From Terriglobales bacterium (GTDB taxonomy: Bacteria; Acidobacteriota; Terriglobia; Terriglobales; Acidobacteriaceae): a DNA stretch of 64,000 nt. Within the stretch, counting starts at the first letter, position 1, and each line of letters starts with the position of its first letter. Made by a program: the position numbers and the translations under genes. Positions 17,663 to 24,476 of this stretch are shown in pieces. The stretch lies in assembly GCA_025936825.1 (NCBI GenBank), contig JAICSO010000011.1, positions 62,001 through 126,000 of the forward strand, given 5' to 3'. A model generated the notes under the pieces. That model was given only the letters and a program-made list of their open reading frames with translations, did not search any database and had not been told where the DNA came from.

Positions 17663-19168
17663 TTAGACCCCTACCGTTTCTTTCTTGCGAGACTTGCTGG
17701 TGCCATTGCCATTGCTCGCTTCCATCCCGACCCACGGAACTTGAGTGAGCACGGGCAGATCGAGCAGTGCCAATACATCAGCTTCGTTCCGGATTGACTG
17801 GTCGCGGAATTCGAGCCACGTCGCCAGTACTAAACCGAGAACAAGTCCAGCGCCGAATCCACCACCCGCAAAAAGCACACGATTGGGAAAACTGGGGGAA
17901 TCGGGCAATCCAGCGGGCTGAAGCACGTGCATCTGCTCGCCCTGTTGCTCGCGCTCCATATCGATCTGCGTATCGGCCCTGTTTTTGTTCATGAGCAGAT
18001 CGTTGTAGTTCTTCTGAGCTGTGTCGTAGTCGCGCGTCAACTCTTTGTATTGCTGGTCAATCGCGGGACTAAGAGCTACACGGCCCTCATACACTTTGAT
18101 CTCGCCCTGGATCTTCTGCTGCGCACGAGTGGCCTGCGTAATCGTGTCCTGCTGTTGATGGATCTGAAAACGAAGCTGCTGAATCTCCGGCGGCTCCGCA
18201 AGATTGTTTGTATTGGAACTCACGGTCGCCGGACTCGCGGCAGCCGCGTTGGCTTCATCAATCTTTTTCTGCAGCGCCTTGACATCGTTCTTCGCCTTTA
18301 CGACCTCCGGATAATCGTCGGTGTAACGGGTCTTGAGCTGCAGTAGTTGACTCTGCAAATCGGCCATCTGCTTCTGCAACGTCTTGGGATCGGTACTATC
18401 GGGTGTCGATTTCCACGCGGCCAACTGTTGCGCCAGCATTGATTCGGCGTATGCCTTGTCCTGCTGTGCCCGGTTTAGCTGTTGCGTATTTGACTCAAGT
18501 TGTGAATTCAGCGCCATCAGGTACTGCATGTTCTTGTCGGAATCCGTCGGCAGCTGCCCTGGATAACGCGCCTTGAACATGGCCATTTTGCTGTCGAGTT
18601 CGTCGAGCTTGTTTTTCGCATCCTGGACCTGCCGTCCAAGGAATTCCGCCGTTTCCTGAGCGATGTGTTCGCGATCCGCAAAATTCTCACGGATCATGAT
18701 GTTGGTGATCTCGCTGCAGATCGCCTGCACCGTCTTAGGACTGTTGCCGGTGAAGTTGACGTTAAAGCCCGGCACGTCGCCTTTGTTCTGCCAGGCAGGT
18801 TGCACAACAACGGCTTGAACCGCCTGGATACTTACGCCCTTGCGAATCTGCTCCAGCGACATCCCGAGCGGGCCTTCCGAAAGCTTCAGCTTCTCGACCA
18901 TGGGACGGAGCTCTTCTGTGCTCAACGCCCGCTGCTCAAGTCGCGTGATCCGCTGGCTGAGATCTTCAGTCACCACCGGTTTCACATACCCCTCTGGGAC
19001 CTTTTGTTCTTCGACCAGCACGACGGCCGTCGAGGTGTACCTGGGCGTAAAGGCGTATGAAACGGCAAAGCCGATCGCAGGCGCCAACACAGTGGGCAAC
19101 AAGATCACCCACAGGCGACGCCGTAACATCGCCAGATAATCGTCCAGAGTCAATTCGCGATTCATCAT
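17663..19168 (-). CDS. Wzz/GumC-type chain-length determinant, exosortase-associated
   Basis: The start is placed at ATG 19168 (MMNRELTLDDYLAMLRRRLWVILLP); an upstream ATG at 19192 adds nine residues and is less likely. There is a membrane helix near residues 20-40, a long periplasmic coiled-coil stretch (about 90-400, rich in Q, E and K), and a second membrane helix (VLFAGGGFGAGLVLGLVLATWL) near 445. No kinase domain is fused, so the separate kinase at 15810 is probably its partner. The protein should set polysaccharide chain length and link the inner-membrane machinery to the outer-membrane exporter. It matches the exosortase chain-length family in length and layout. Confidence 0.9.
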   Translation of the reverse strand: MMNRELTLDDYLAMLRRRLWVILLPTVLAPAIGFAVSYAFTPRYTSTAVVLVEEQKVPEGYVKPVVTEDLSQRITRLEQRALSTEELRPMVEKLKLSEGPLGMSLEQIRKGVSIQAVQAVVVQPAWQNKGDVPGFNVNFTGNSPKTVQAICSEITNIMIRENFADREHIAQETAEFLGRQVQDAKNKLDELDSKMAMFKARYPGQLPTDSDKNMQYLMALNSQLESNTQQLNRAQQDKAYAESMLAQQLAAWKSTPDSTDPKTLQKQMADLQSQLLQLKTRYTDDYPEVVKAKNDVKALQKKIDEANAAAASPATVSSNTNNLAEPPEIQQLRFQIHQQQDTITQATRAQQKIQGEIKVYEGRVALSPAIDQQYKELTRDYDTAQKNYNDLLMNKNRADTQIDMEREQQGEQMHVLQPAGLPDSPSFPNRVLFAGGGFGAGLVLGLVLATWLEFRDQSIRNEADVLALLDLPVLTQVPWVGMEASNGNGTSKSRKKETVGV

Positions 19169-19207
19169 CGTTAATTTCCGTTCTGCCAGCATTGGGCTGG
19201 CGCAAAC

Positions 19208-20722
19208 CTAATCGAGGCGGATCGGTCTCGGGTGCCAATTAATTCCGATCTGCCCGGTATGACGCAGCGCACTCAAACCGCAGACACTCCCAGCTCCGGT
19301 GCACTGTCCAACGCCCATATCGTTGAACTGGTAGCTCACAAAGACGCTGAATTGCTGGCCCAACTGTCGCTGCAACGAGCTTCCCGCATACCAGAACTGA
19401 TAGCTGCGGGTTTGAATCCCGGCTCCTGAAGTCGTTGTTGACGTCTGCAGGTTGGAGTTATGCGAGTAGCCGACGTCAGTGTTCGTAGTCCAATGCCGAC
19501 CTAACCGATGGCCCAGGGTAAACCGCGCCGCATTGGTATTTGCGCCGGCAAAGAACCCTGAACCCGGCGTGACGAAGCGCTGATACATAACCGTCGCACT
19601 GGTCCGGGAAGAGACGGTGTAATTAAAAGTTAATGAACCATTGGCCGAGACCAAGTTTGAACTGGTCGCGGATGGGTTGCTGGCAGTCACCTGATTTTGC
19701 ACTTTAACTAATTGTGGGCCGCCCGCTATGGCAAGGTTCAGCTTTCCGGTGATTCTGCGCCCATAAAGAGCATTCCATACATGCGCGGTGATACTGCCGC
19801 TTCCTGCCCGCGGGAAGTGAAATTCTTGAAAGGCATACTGCACGCCCACTTGGTCCTTGCGTGTGAGCAAGTGGTTGAACCCAATTTGTCCTGTAGTCTG
19901 CTGGCTGTTGATGATCTTGAATGGCGCGGTCGAGTTGTTCACATTCAGATAATTCGTGAGGTCGTAGCCACCCGCGAGAGTGACCGTGCTGCGCGGGGAC
20001 AGTCCCTGCGTGATATCGACGATCGTGTCATTGCCAATTCGCGGTTGGAACCCAAGCGAACCAAACTGGCCGCCGCCGAAAAGGCCTGCTGGACTACCGC
20101 CTGAAATACCTCCGCCCAGACCTGTGCCGGCACCGCTTCCCGAGATGCCGCCGAGCGCCGAACCGACGCTTCCGGCGCCTCCATAGGAACTGAACCCAAA
20201 TGTGCCCTCGGGAAGATAGTCAAAACTGTCCCGAATGACCAACTGCCCGGTACGCCAAAGAATCCGCTGATCCGCGGCCAGCGTGTGGTTTTGCGTAGCC
20301 CGACCCTGGCCTGAAAGTATGGTTGGGCCAGCGTAAAAGTCCCCGCCCGCGATGTAATCCAAGCCGAACTGGTATCTCCTCCATATCTTCTGCATGTCGA
20401 CAGAAGCTAGAGCGCGGGAAATTTCGGCCATATGATTCTTGCTGCCGCTCGCGCCGGCTGCATTCGAATCCACGGATTCGCTTAACTGCAAACCCGGAAC
20501 CAGGTAACTCCTGCCACCGAACGCTGGTTCGGCAACCGGTTGATCCAGCCCAGAGAGAGGCGGGTTTTCAGCGTTGTTCTGTTCCGCGGGCGCAGTTGCC
20601 GCAGGAACCGCTCCGGCGTCATTGGATCCGGAACCATCCTGCGCGGCCGCAATCGAGACGCAAACAGAGGCGCTCAACAGCAGGAGGAGTACACGCCGAA
20701 CTGTAATCGTGATTTGGTTCAT
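19208..20722 (-). CDS. Outer-membrane beta-barrel protein of the EPS locus
   Basis: The start is taken as ATG 20722 (MNQITITVRR), seven bases after the exporter stop and preceded by AGGA; an upstream start at 20743 would overlap that gene. A signal peptide (VLLLLLSASVCVSIAAAQ) is followed by a low-complexity stretch and then alternating amphipathic strands ending YQFNDMG... and IGINWHPRPIRLD. Residues about 170-225 are extremely glycine-rich (GGISGSGAGTGLGGGISGG and similar). It looks like a TIGR03016-like exosortase-locus outer-membrane protein, perhaps the EPS outer-membrane channel or scaffold. Function is inferred from context and strand pattern only. Confidence 0.75.
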   Translation of the reverse strand: MNQITITVRRVLLLLLSASVCVSIAAAQDGSGSNDAGAVPAATAPAEQNNAENPPLSGLDQPVAEPAFGGRSYLVPGLQLSESVDSNAAGASGSKNHMAEISRALASVDMQKIWRRYQFGLDYIAGGDFYAGPTILSGQGRATQNHTLAADQRILWRTGQLVIRDSFDYLPEGTFGFSSYGGAGSVGSALGGISGSGAGTGLGGGISGGSPAGLFGGGQFGSLGFQPRIGNDTIVDITQGLSPRSTVTLAGGYDLTNYLNVNNSTAPFKIINSQQTTGQIGFNHLLTRKDQVGVQYAFQEFHFPRAGSGSITAHVWNALYGRRITGKLNLAIAGGPQLVKVQNQVTASNPSATSSNLVSANGSLTFNYTVSSRTSATVMYQRFVTPGSGFFAGANTNAARFTLGHRLGRHWTTNTDVGYSHNSNLQTSTTTSGAGIQTRSYQFWYAGSSLQRQLGQQFSVFVSYQFNDMGVGQCTGAGSVCGLSALRHTGQIGINWHPRPIRLD

Positions 20723-20729
20723 ATCAATC

Positions 20730-21335
20730 CTACGGGACAACAATCGTGTCTCCGGGTCTAAGCGTTATGTTCTGCTCCATGGCCTCTCCCTTGATCAGCT
20801 TCTTGTAGGGCACGGGAATCTTCTTCTGGGCGCCATTCTCGTTGCGCAGTACGTAAATCCCCTTGGTATTCGCGAATTGAGTGAAGCCGCATGTTGCCAA
20901 GGCTTGAAGCACAGTCATATTGGGCAACAGGTTAAGGGATCCTTGGTGCAGCACCTCCCCCATCGCATAAATACGCTGGCTGTTCATCTGCGTCACAGTG
21001 ACCGTGACGTGCGGATCAGAGAGGTACTTCTTGAGTTTCTCGGTGATATCAGCCGCCAACTGCATGGGAGTAAGACCAGCCGCCTTGACGTCGTTCAGCA
21101 GAGGCATGGAAATCATGCCGTCCGCACGTACCGGCAACGTAGTGGTCAGATCGGGCTCTTTCCACACGTGGATAGACAACATATCGTCGCCGCCGATGAC
21201 GTAGGTGGCATTATTGGCTTGCGGAAGCGGCATGGCTTCCGCGGCCTTCGAGGCTGGAGGATTGTTCTGCGCTAAAGCTGGCGGCAAACCTCCTATTAAC
21301 AGAACCATGAGATAAAGAGGAACAGTACGCTTCAT
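20730..21335 (-). CDS. Polysaccharide export lipoprotein-like protein (Wza/SLBB family)
   Basis: This 201-residue protein has a signal peptide (MKRTVPLYLMVLLIGGLPPALAQ) without an obvious lipobox cysteine. The polysaccharide export domain is clear: YVIGGDDMLSIHVWKEPDLTT, the VRADGMISMPLLNDVKAAG segment and LKKYLSDPHVTVTV. An SLBB-like domain follows (IYAMGEVLHQGSL, LQALATCGF), ending LRPGDTIVVP. It is shorter than enteric Wza and fits the exosortase-associated export family. It should form part of the periplasmic/outer-membrane conduit. It is 12 bases after the regulator gene and 7 bases before the barrel gene. Confidence 0.9.
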   Translation of the reverse strand: MKRTVPLYLMVLLIGGLPPALAQNNPPASKAAEAMPLPQANNATYVIGGDDMLSIHVWKEPDLTTTLPVRADGMISMPLLNDVKAAGLTPMQLAADITEKLKKYLSDPHVTVTVTQMNSQRIYAMGEVLHQGSLNLLPNMTVLQALATCGFTQFANTKGIYVLRNENGAQKKIPVPYKKLIKGEAMEQNITLRPGDTIVVP

Positions 21336-21347
21336 GTCTTCTCCTGG

Positions 21348-22412
21348 CTACGAAGCTCCAAACTCGCTGTAGCCAATCTGCTTCAGCTTATAGAGCAGAG
21401 CCTTGTAACTGATTTGTAATTCCTGAGCCGCGCGCCGGCGATTCCAGCGCGTCCGGGTTAGTACTTTCAAAATCAATTCCCGTTCGGCTTCACGAGAAGC
21501 CGCACGAGATGCCTCTTTCAACGACGTCTTTTCGCCATTGGAACGAGAATCGCCGCGCGTCAGCAACGAACGCAGCCCTCCCATAGCGACCGACTCATTA
21601 CCCACAGCGACGATGGCGCGAACTGCGGCTTCTAACTCGGGAAGGTTCCCGGGCCACGAGTGCTCCAGGAACAGCTTGTGAGTGGAGGAACTCAGCGTCG
21701 GCAGCGGCCTATGATATGCCTCGGAATATCGCTGCAAGAAAAACGTGATCAGGTGCGCGATATCTTCTCGGCGTTGGCGCAACGGCGGAACACGCAAGCA
21801 CACGCCGCTGATCCGGTAGTAGAGATCTTCGCGGAAGTCGCCGGAACGAACGTCTGCATCCAGGTCCCGTGAGTTCGCGCAAATGATTCGAAGTTCGCGA
21901 TGGCCATTGCCATTGCTTCCCTGCTTAGCCAAAATCTCAAGAAGCTTTTTCTGGCAATCATCGGGCAACTCGCTGATTTCAGACAGGTAGAGGGTGGCTG
22001 CGGGCGGCAGAAGCTTGGGATCGAGCCCGTCAGGGGTCGATTCGGCGCAACTCCGGACCTGGAACTGATCGAGCGTGCCTCCAGAGTTCAAATGAATAGC
22101 GTGGGCAATGCTCTGTTTACCCGTGCCATGCTCTCCGATCAGTAGCACCGGAACATGGCTCTGAGACAAGTCACGGATAAGAGCCACGACCGCTCGCATG
22201 CTGGGACTGATGGCATCCAGCAATGGAAGGTCGACGAATTCATCCTCCCCGAGAGTTGCCAGGGGTGACACCTGTTGGTAGTTGTGTTCCATGATCTGGT
22301 CGCGAAAAGGTTGGGGGGAACACACTTCGCGAGGCGGTGAAAATATCTTTTGCACGGCGTGTGCCACATGGGCGTCCGGGGTCACGAACAGTCCAGAAAC
22401 ACAGGTCGCCAA
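21348..22412 (-). CDS. NtrC-like AAA+ regulator lacking GAFTGA and Walker B aspartate
   Basis: The 354-residue protein, probably from TTG 22412 (ATG 22292 is an alternative), has no receiver domain. Walker A (GEHGTGK) is at about 93-99, sensor and Arg-finger parts are kept (IICANSRDL, FREDLYYRISG, VPPLRQRREDI), and so is HSWPGNLPELEAAV. But the stretch between Walker A and Walker B is about 20 residues short and contains no ESELFG...GAFTGA loop, and Walker B reads LYLSEISEL with Ser for Asp. The C-terminal Fis-type helix-turn-helix (WNRRRAAQELQISYKALLYKLKQIG) is intact and nearly the same as those of the proteins at 26865 and 30151. It should bind DNA but not remodel sigma-54, so it may repress or compete. 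It is the first gene of the EPS operon. Confidence 0.85.
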   Translation of the reverse strand: MATCVSGLFVTPDAHVAHAVQKIFSPPREVCSPQPFRDQIMEHNYQQVSPLATLGEDEFVDLPLLDAISPSMRAVVALIRDLSQSHVPVLLIGEHGTGKQSIAHAIHLNSGGTLDQFQVRSCAESTPDGLDPKLLPPAATLYLSEISELPDDCQKKLLEILAKQGSNGNGHRELRIICANSRDLDADVRSGDFREDLYYRISGVCLRVPPLRQRREDIAHLITFFLQRYSEAYHRPLPTLSSSTHKLFLEHSWPGNLPELEAAVRAIVAVGNESVAMGGLRSLLTRGDSRSNGEKTSLKEASRAASREAERELILKVLTRTRWNRRRAAQELQISYKALLYKLKQIGYSEFGAS

Positions 22413-22807
22413 ACCTTTTCAAAGACTTGCAGACACAAAAGAACAAGCCCCTGCTCCAGCTAGAGTACTTGAGGTGTGCAGAAAAGAGAAAAGTTTTTCC
22501 CACCCCGGGGTGACCTGCGCGAGGTAACTTTTGTCCTACCGGGTTCACCGAGCTGCATAAAACGTTGAAAAACAAAGGAAATACTTGGAAAAGGAAGTTA
22601 GCCAAAGTACTTCCAGGGGTGGAAATGAATTATCCCTTCGAAGGAGAAGGTGCGTTACAGTGGTCGTCGATGAGTACCCGGCCAAGTGACGAGAATCAAG
22701 CACTTGCAAGGTAAAGTCGCTTCCGTTTTCGGTTTGCGAGGCCGCTCTGCACGGCTCCAAAATTGCAACGTCTGTACAAGGCAAACCGGGACAATTTGCG
22801 CCCATTG
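22413..22807. other. Divergent control region between EPS operon regulator and exosortase
   Basis: About 395 bases with no supported gene. It holds a perfect 12-base palindrome CACCCCGGGGTG (22501-22512) and an inverted repeat GGAAGT (22593-22598) / ACTTCC (22609-22614), which coincides with a candidate sigma-54 promoter facing the regulator. No sigma-54 element of correct spacing was found facing the exosortase gene. Confidence 0.5.
22600..22615 (-). promoter_or_regulatory. Weak candidate sigma-54 promoter for the leftward EPS operon
   Basis: On the minus strand TGGAAGTACTTTGGCT has GG and GC separated by exactly 10 bases. The -24 half keeps only TGG of TGGCACG and the -12 half is TGGCT, so the match is modest. 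Transcription would start near 22589, about 177 bases before the TTG at 22412. Confidence 0.35.
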
Positions 22808-23698
22808 ATGGCTGAACTAGCACAAACAGTCGAATTCCCACGCCCGAGGATTTCCTGGCCGACAAAATGGCCCTTTTGGCAGCTTGTGGTGCTGATGGCC
22901 TTGGTCTTCTGGATCTATGCCCCGGTTTTAGGCCGACTTGTCCGTCAATGGTGGACAGATCCCAATTTTTCCCATGGCTTTTTCGTACCTGCATTTTCGC
23001 TTTACGTTCTGTGGCAAAACCGCGAGAAGCTTCGGTCAGTGCCACCTAGTCCGTCCTCGTGGGGCCTTGGACTAGTGCTCCTTTCTCTATGCACTTTGAT
23101 CCTCGGGGTATTCGGGGCGGAGCTTTTCCTTTCTCGGATTTCCCTGGTCTTTTTGCTTGCCGGCATGATCATTTTCTTGTCCGGCTGGCAGATGCTCAGG
23201 GCGGTGCTGTTCCCGCTGGCTTTCTTGGTCCTGATGGTTCCAATTCCGTCGATAGTTCTGAACGAGATCACGTTTCCCCTACAGATCCTGGCGTCAAAAT
23301 TGTCAGCATCGTTATTGCCCCTGCTCGGAGTACCCGTTCTTCGCGAAGGGAATGTGATCAATCTGCCCGCGATGCCGCTGGAAGTCGCGGATGCCTGTAG
23401 CGGCATACACTCGCTGCTTTCCCTTACCTGTTTGGCGGTGATGTACGGATACCTGCTGGAGAAGCGAGTGGGTATCAGAGTCATTCTTGCAATCGCCTCC
23501 ATTCCGATTGCAGTCGCGGCGAACGCATTTCGAATCGTGGGGACTGGATTACTGGTGCAATATTGGGACCCGGACAAAGCCGAAGGATTTTTCCACCAGT
23601 TCACCGGATGGCTCATCTTTGTCGTTTCCTTGCTGATGCTGTTTGGCCTGCATTTTCTGATCACGTTTAATGCGCGACGAAGGGAGCAGCGGGCATGA
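22808..23698 (+). CDS. Exosortase (EpsH/Xrt family membrane transpeptidase)
   Basis: The start is taken as ATG 22808; a TTG at 22763 would add 15 residues, and neither has a strong ribosome site. The protein has about eight membrane helices. The three catalytic residues of exosortases are present: Cys in EVADACSGIHSLLSL, Arg in VAANAFRIVGTGLL and His in GFFHQFTGWLIF. Exosortases are thought to cleave PEP-CTERM-type sorting signals and pass the protein on to the cell surface, in step with EPS production. No PEP-CTERM protein is seen in this window, so its substrates must lie elsewhere. It overlaps the EpsI gene by 4 bases. Confidence 0.93.
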   Translation: MAELAQTVEFPRPRISWPTKWPFWQLVVLMALVFWIYAPVLGRLVRQWWTDPNFSHGFFVPAFSLYVLWQNREKLRSVPPSPSSWGLGLVLLSLCTLILGVFGAELFLSRISLVFLLAGMIIFLSGWQMLRAVLFPLAFLVLMVPIPSIVLNEITFPLQILASKLSASLLPLLGVPVLREGNVINLPAMPLEVADACSGIHSLLSLTCLAVMYGYLLEKRVGIRVILAIASIPIAVAANAFRIVGTGLLVQYWDPDKAEGFFHQFTGWLIFVVSLLMLFGLHFLITFNARRREQRA

Positions 23699-24345
23699 AA
23701 CGACATTGGCGTTTCACTGTCGCCGCCGTTCTCCTGGCAGCTACTGCCCTTGTCCTGCAAGCACGAAACGGCAAGGAGATTATTCCGCAGCGTCCGCCAC
23801 TATCGTCTTTCCCGCGAGTTCTTGATGGATGGAACGGAAGCGATGTCCCAATCACACCGGACGTCCTTGAGGTGCTGGGGCCTGGGGACTTTCTGCTGCG
23901 GAACTATCGGGACCAGGGCAACACACAAAAACCAGACGTCTATCTGTTCATTGCCTATTTTCCAAGTCAGCGTGCCGGAGACACGATCCACTCTCCAAAG
24001 AATTGCCTGCCGGGAGCGGGGTGGGCGCCGGTCCGATCCGACCGGGTCACCGTTGACGTAGCCCATCACGCGCCCTTTCTGGCGAACCGCTACCTGATCG
24101 CCAAGGGCGATGATCGGCAGTTGGTCTTGTATTGGTATTGGGCGCATGATCGGGCCGTTGCTAGCGAATACGCTGCGAAGTTCTACCTGGTTGCCGACTC
24201 CATCCGCATGCATCGCACGGATGGTTCGCTGGTTCGTCTCAGCATGCCCCTGGCTCCGGGAGCAAGCAGTGAGAGCGCGGAACGAGACCTGATCGCTTGG
24301 GCGGGGAGAGTTGTTCCCTTGTTGGACACTTATGTCCCGAGATAA
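23695..24345 (+). CDS. epsI: EpsI family exosortase partner protein
   Basis: The 216-residue protein has an N-terminal membrane anchor (WRFTVAAVLLAATALVL) and an external domain. It carries the family pattern FPRVLDGWNGSDVPIT, YLFIAYFPSQRAGDTIHSPKNCLPGAGW and VLYWYWAHDRAVASEYAAKFYLVADSI. The motif around the HSPKNCLPGAGW cysteine is the signature of EpsI proteins, which are encoded next to, or fused with, exosortases. It probably assists sorting or EPS export in the periplasm; the molecular role is unknown. It overlaps the exosortase stop (ATGA). Confidence 0.92.
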   Translation: MKRHWRFTVAAVLLAATALVLQARNGKEIIPQRPPLSSFPRVLDGWNGSDVPITPDVLEVLGPGDFLLRNYRDQGNTQKPDVYLFIAYFPSQRAGDTIHSPKNCLPGAGWAPVRSDRVTVDVAHHAPFLANRYLIAKGDDRQLVLYWYWAHDRAVASEYAAKFYLVADSIRMHRTDGSLVRLSMPLAPGASSESAERDLIAWAGRVVPLLDTYVPR

Positions 24346-24476
24346 GTCGATTGGCAAGTGGGTGAGATCTCAAGCCGTGACGCTAGTAACTTTTGAGTAA
24401 TGGTCCATTGCAGTACGGTAGTGAATTGATGAGATTTGCCAACGAGAGCGCCCGATGCGCTCATGGGAGAGTAGTA

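Noticed and set aside
20574-21275. 233-codon plus-strand open frame
   Set aside because: It is opposite the polysaccharide export gene and barrel gene, which have clear signal peptides and motifs.
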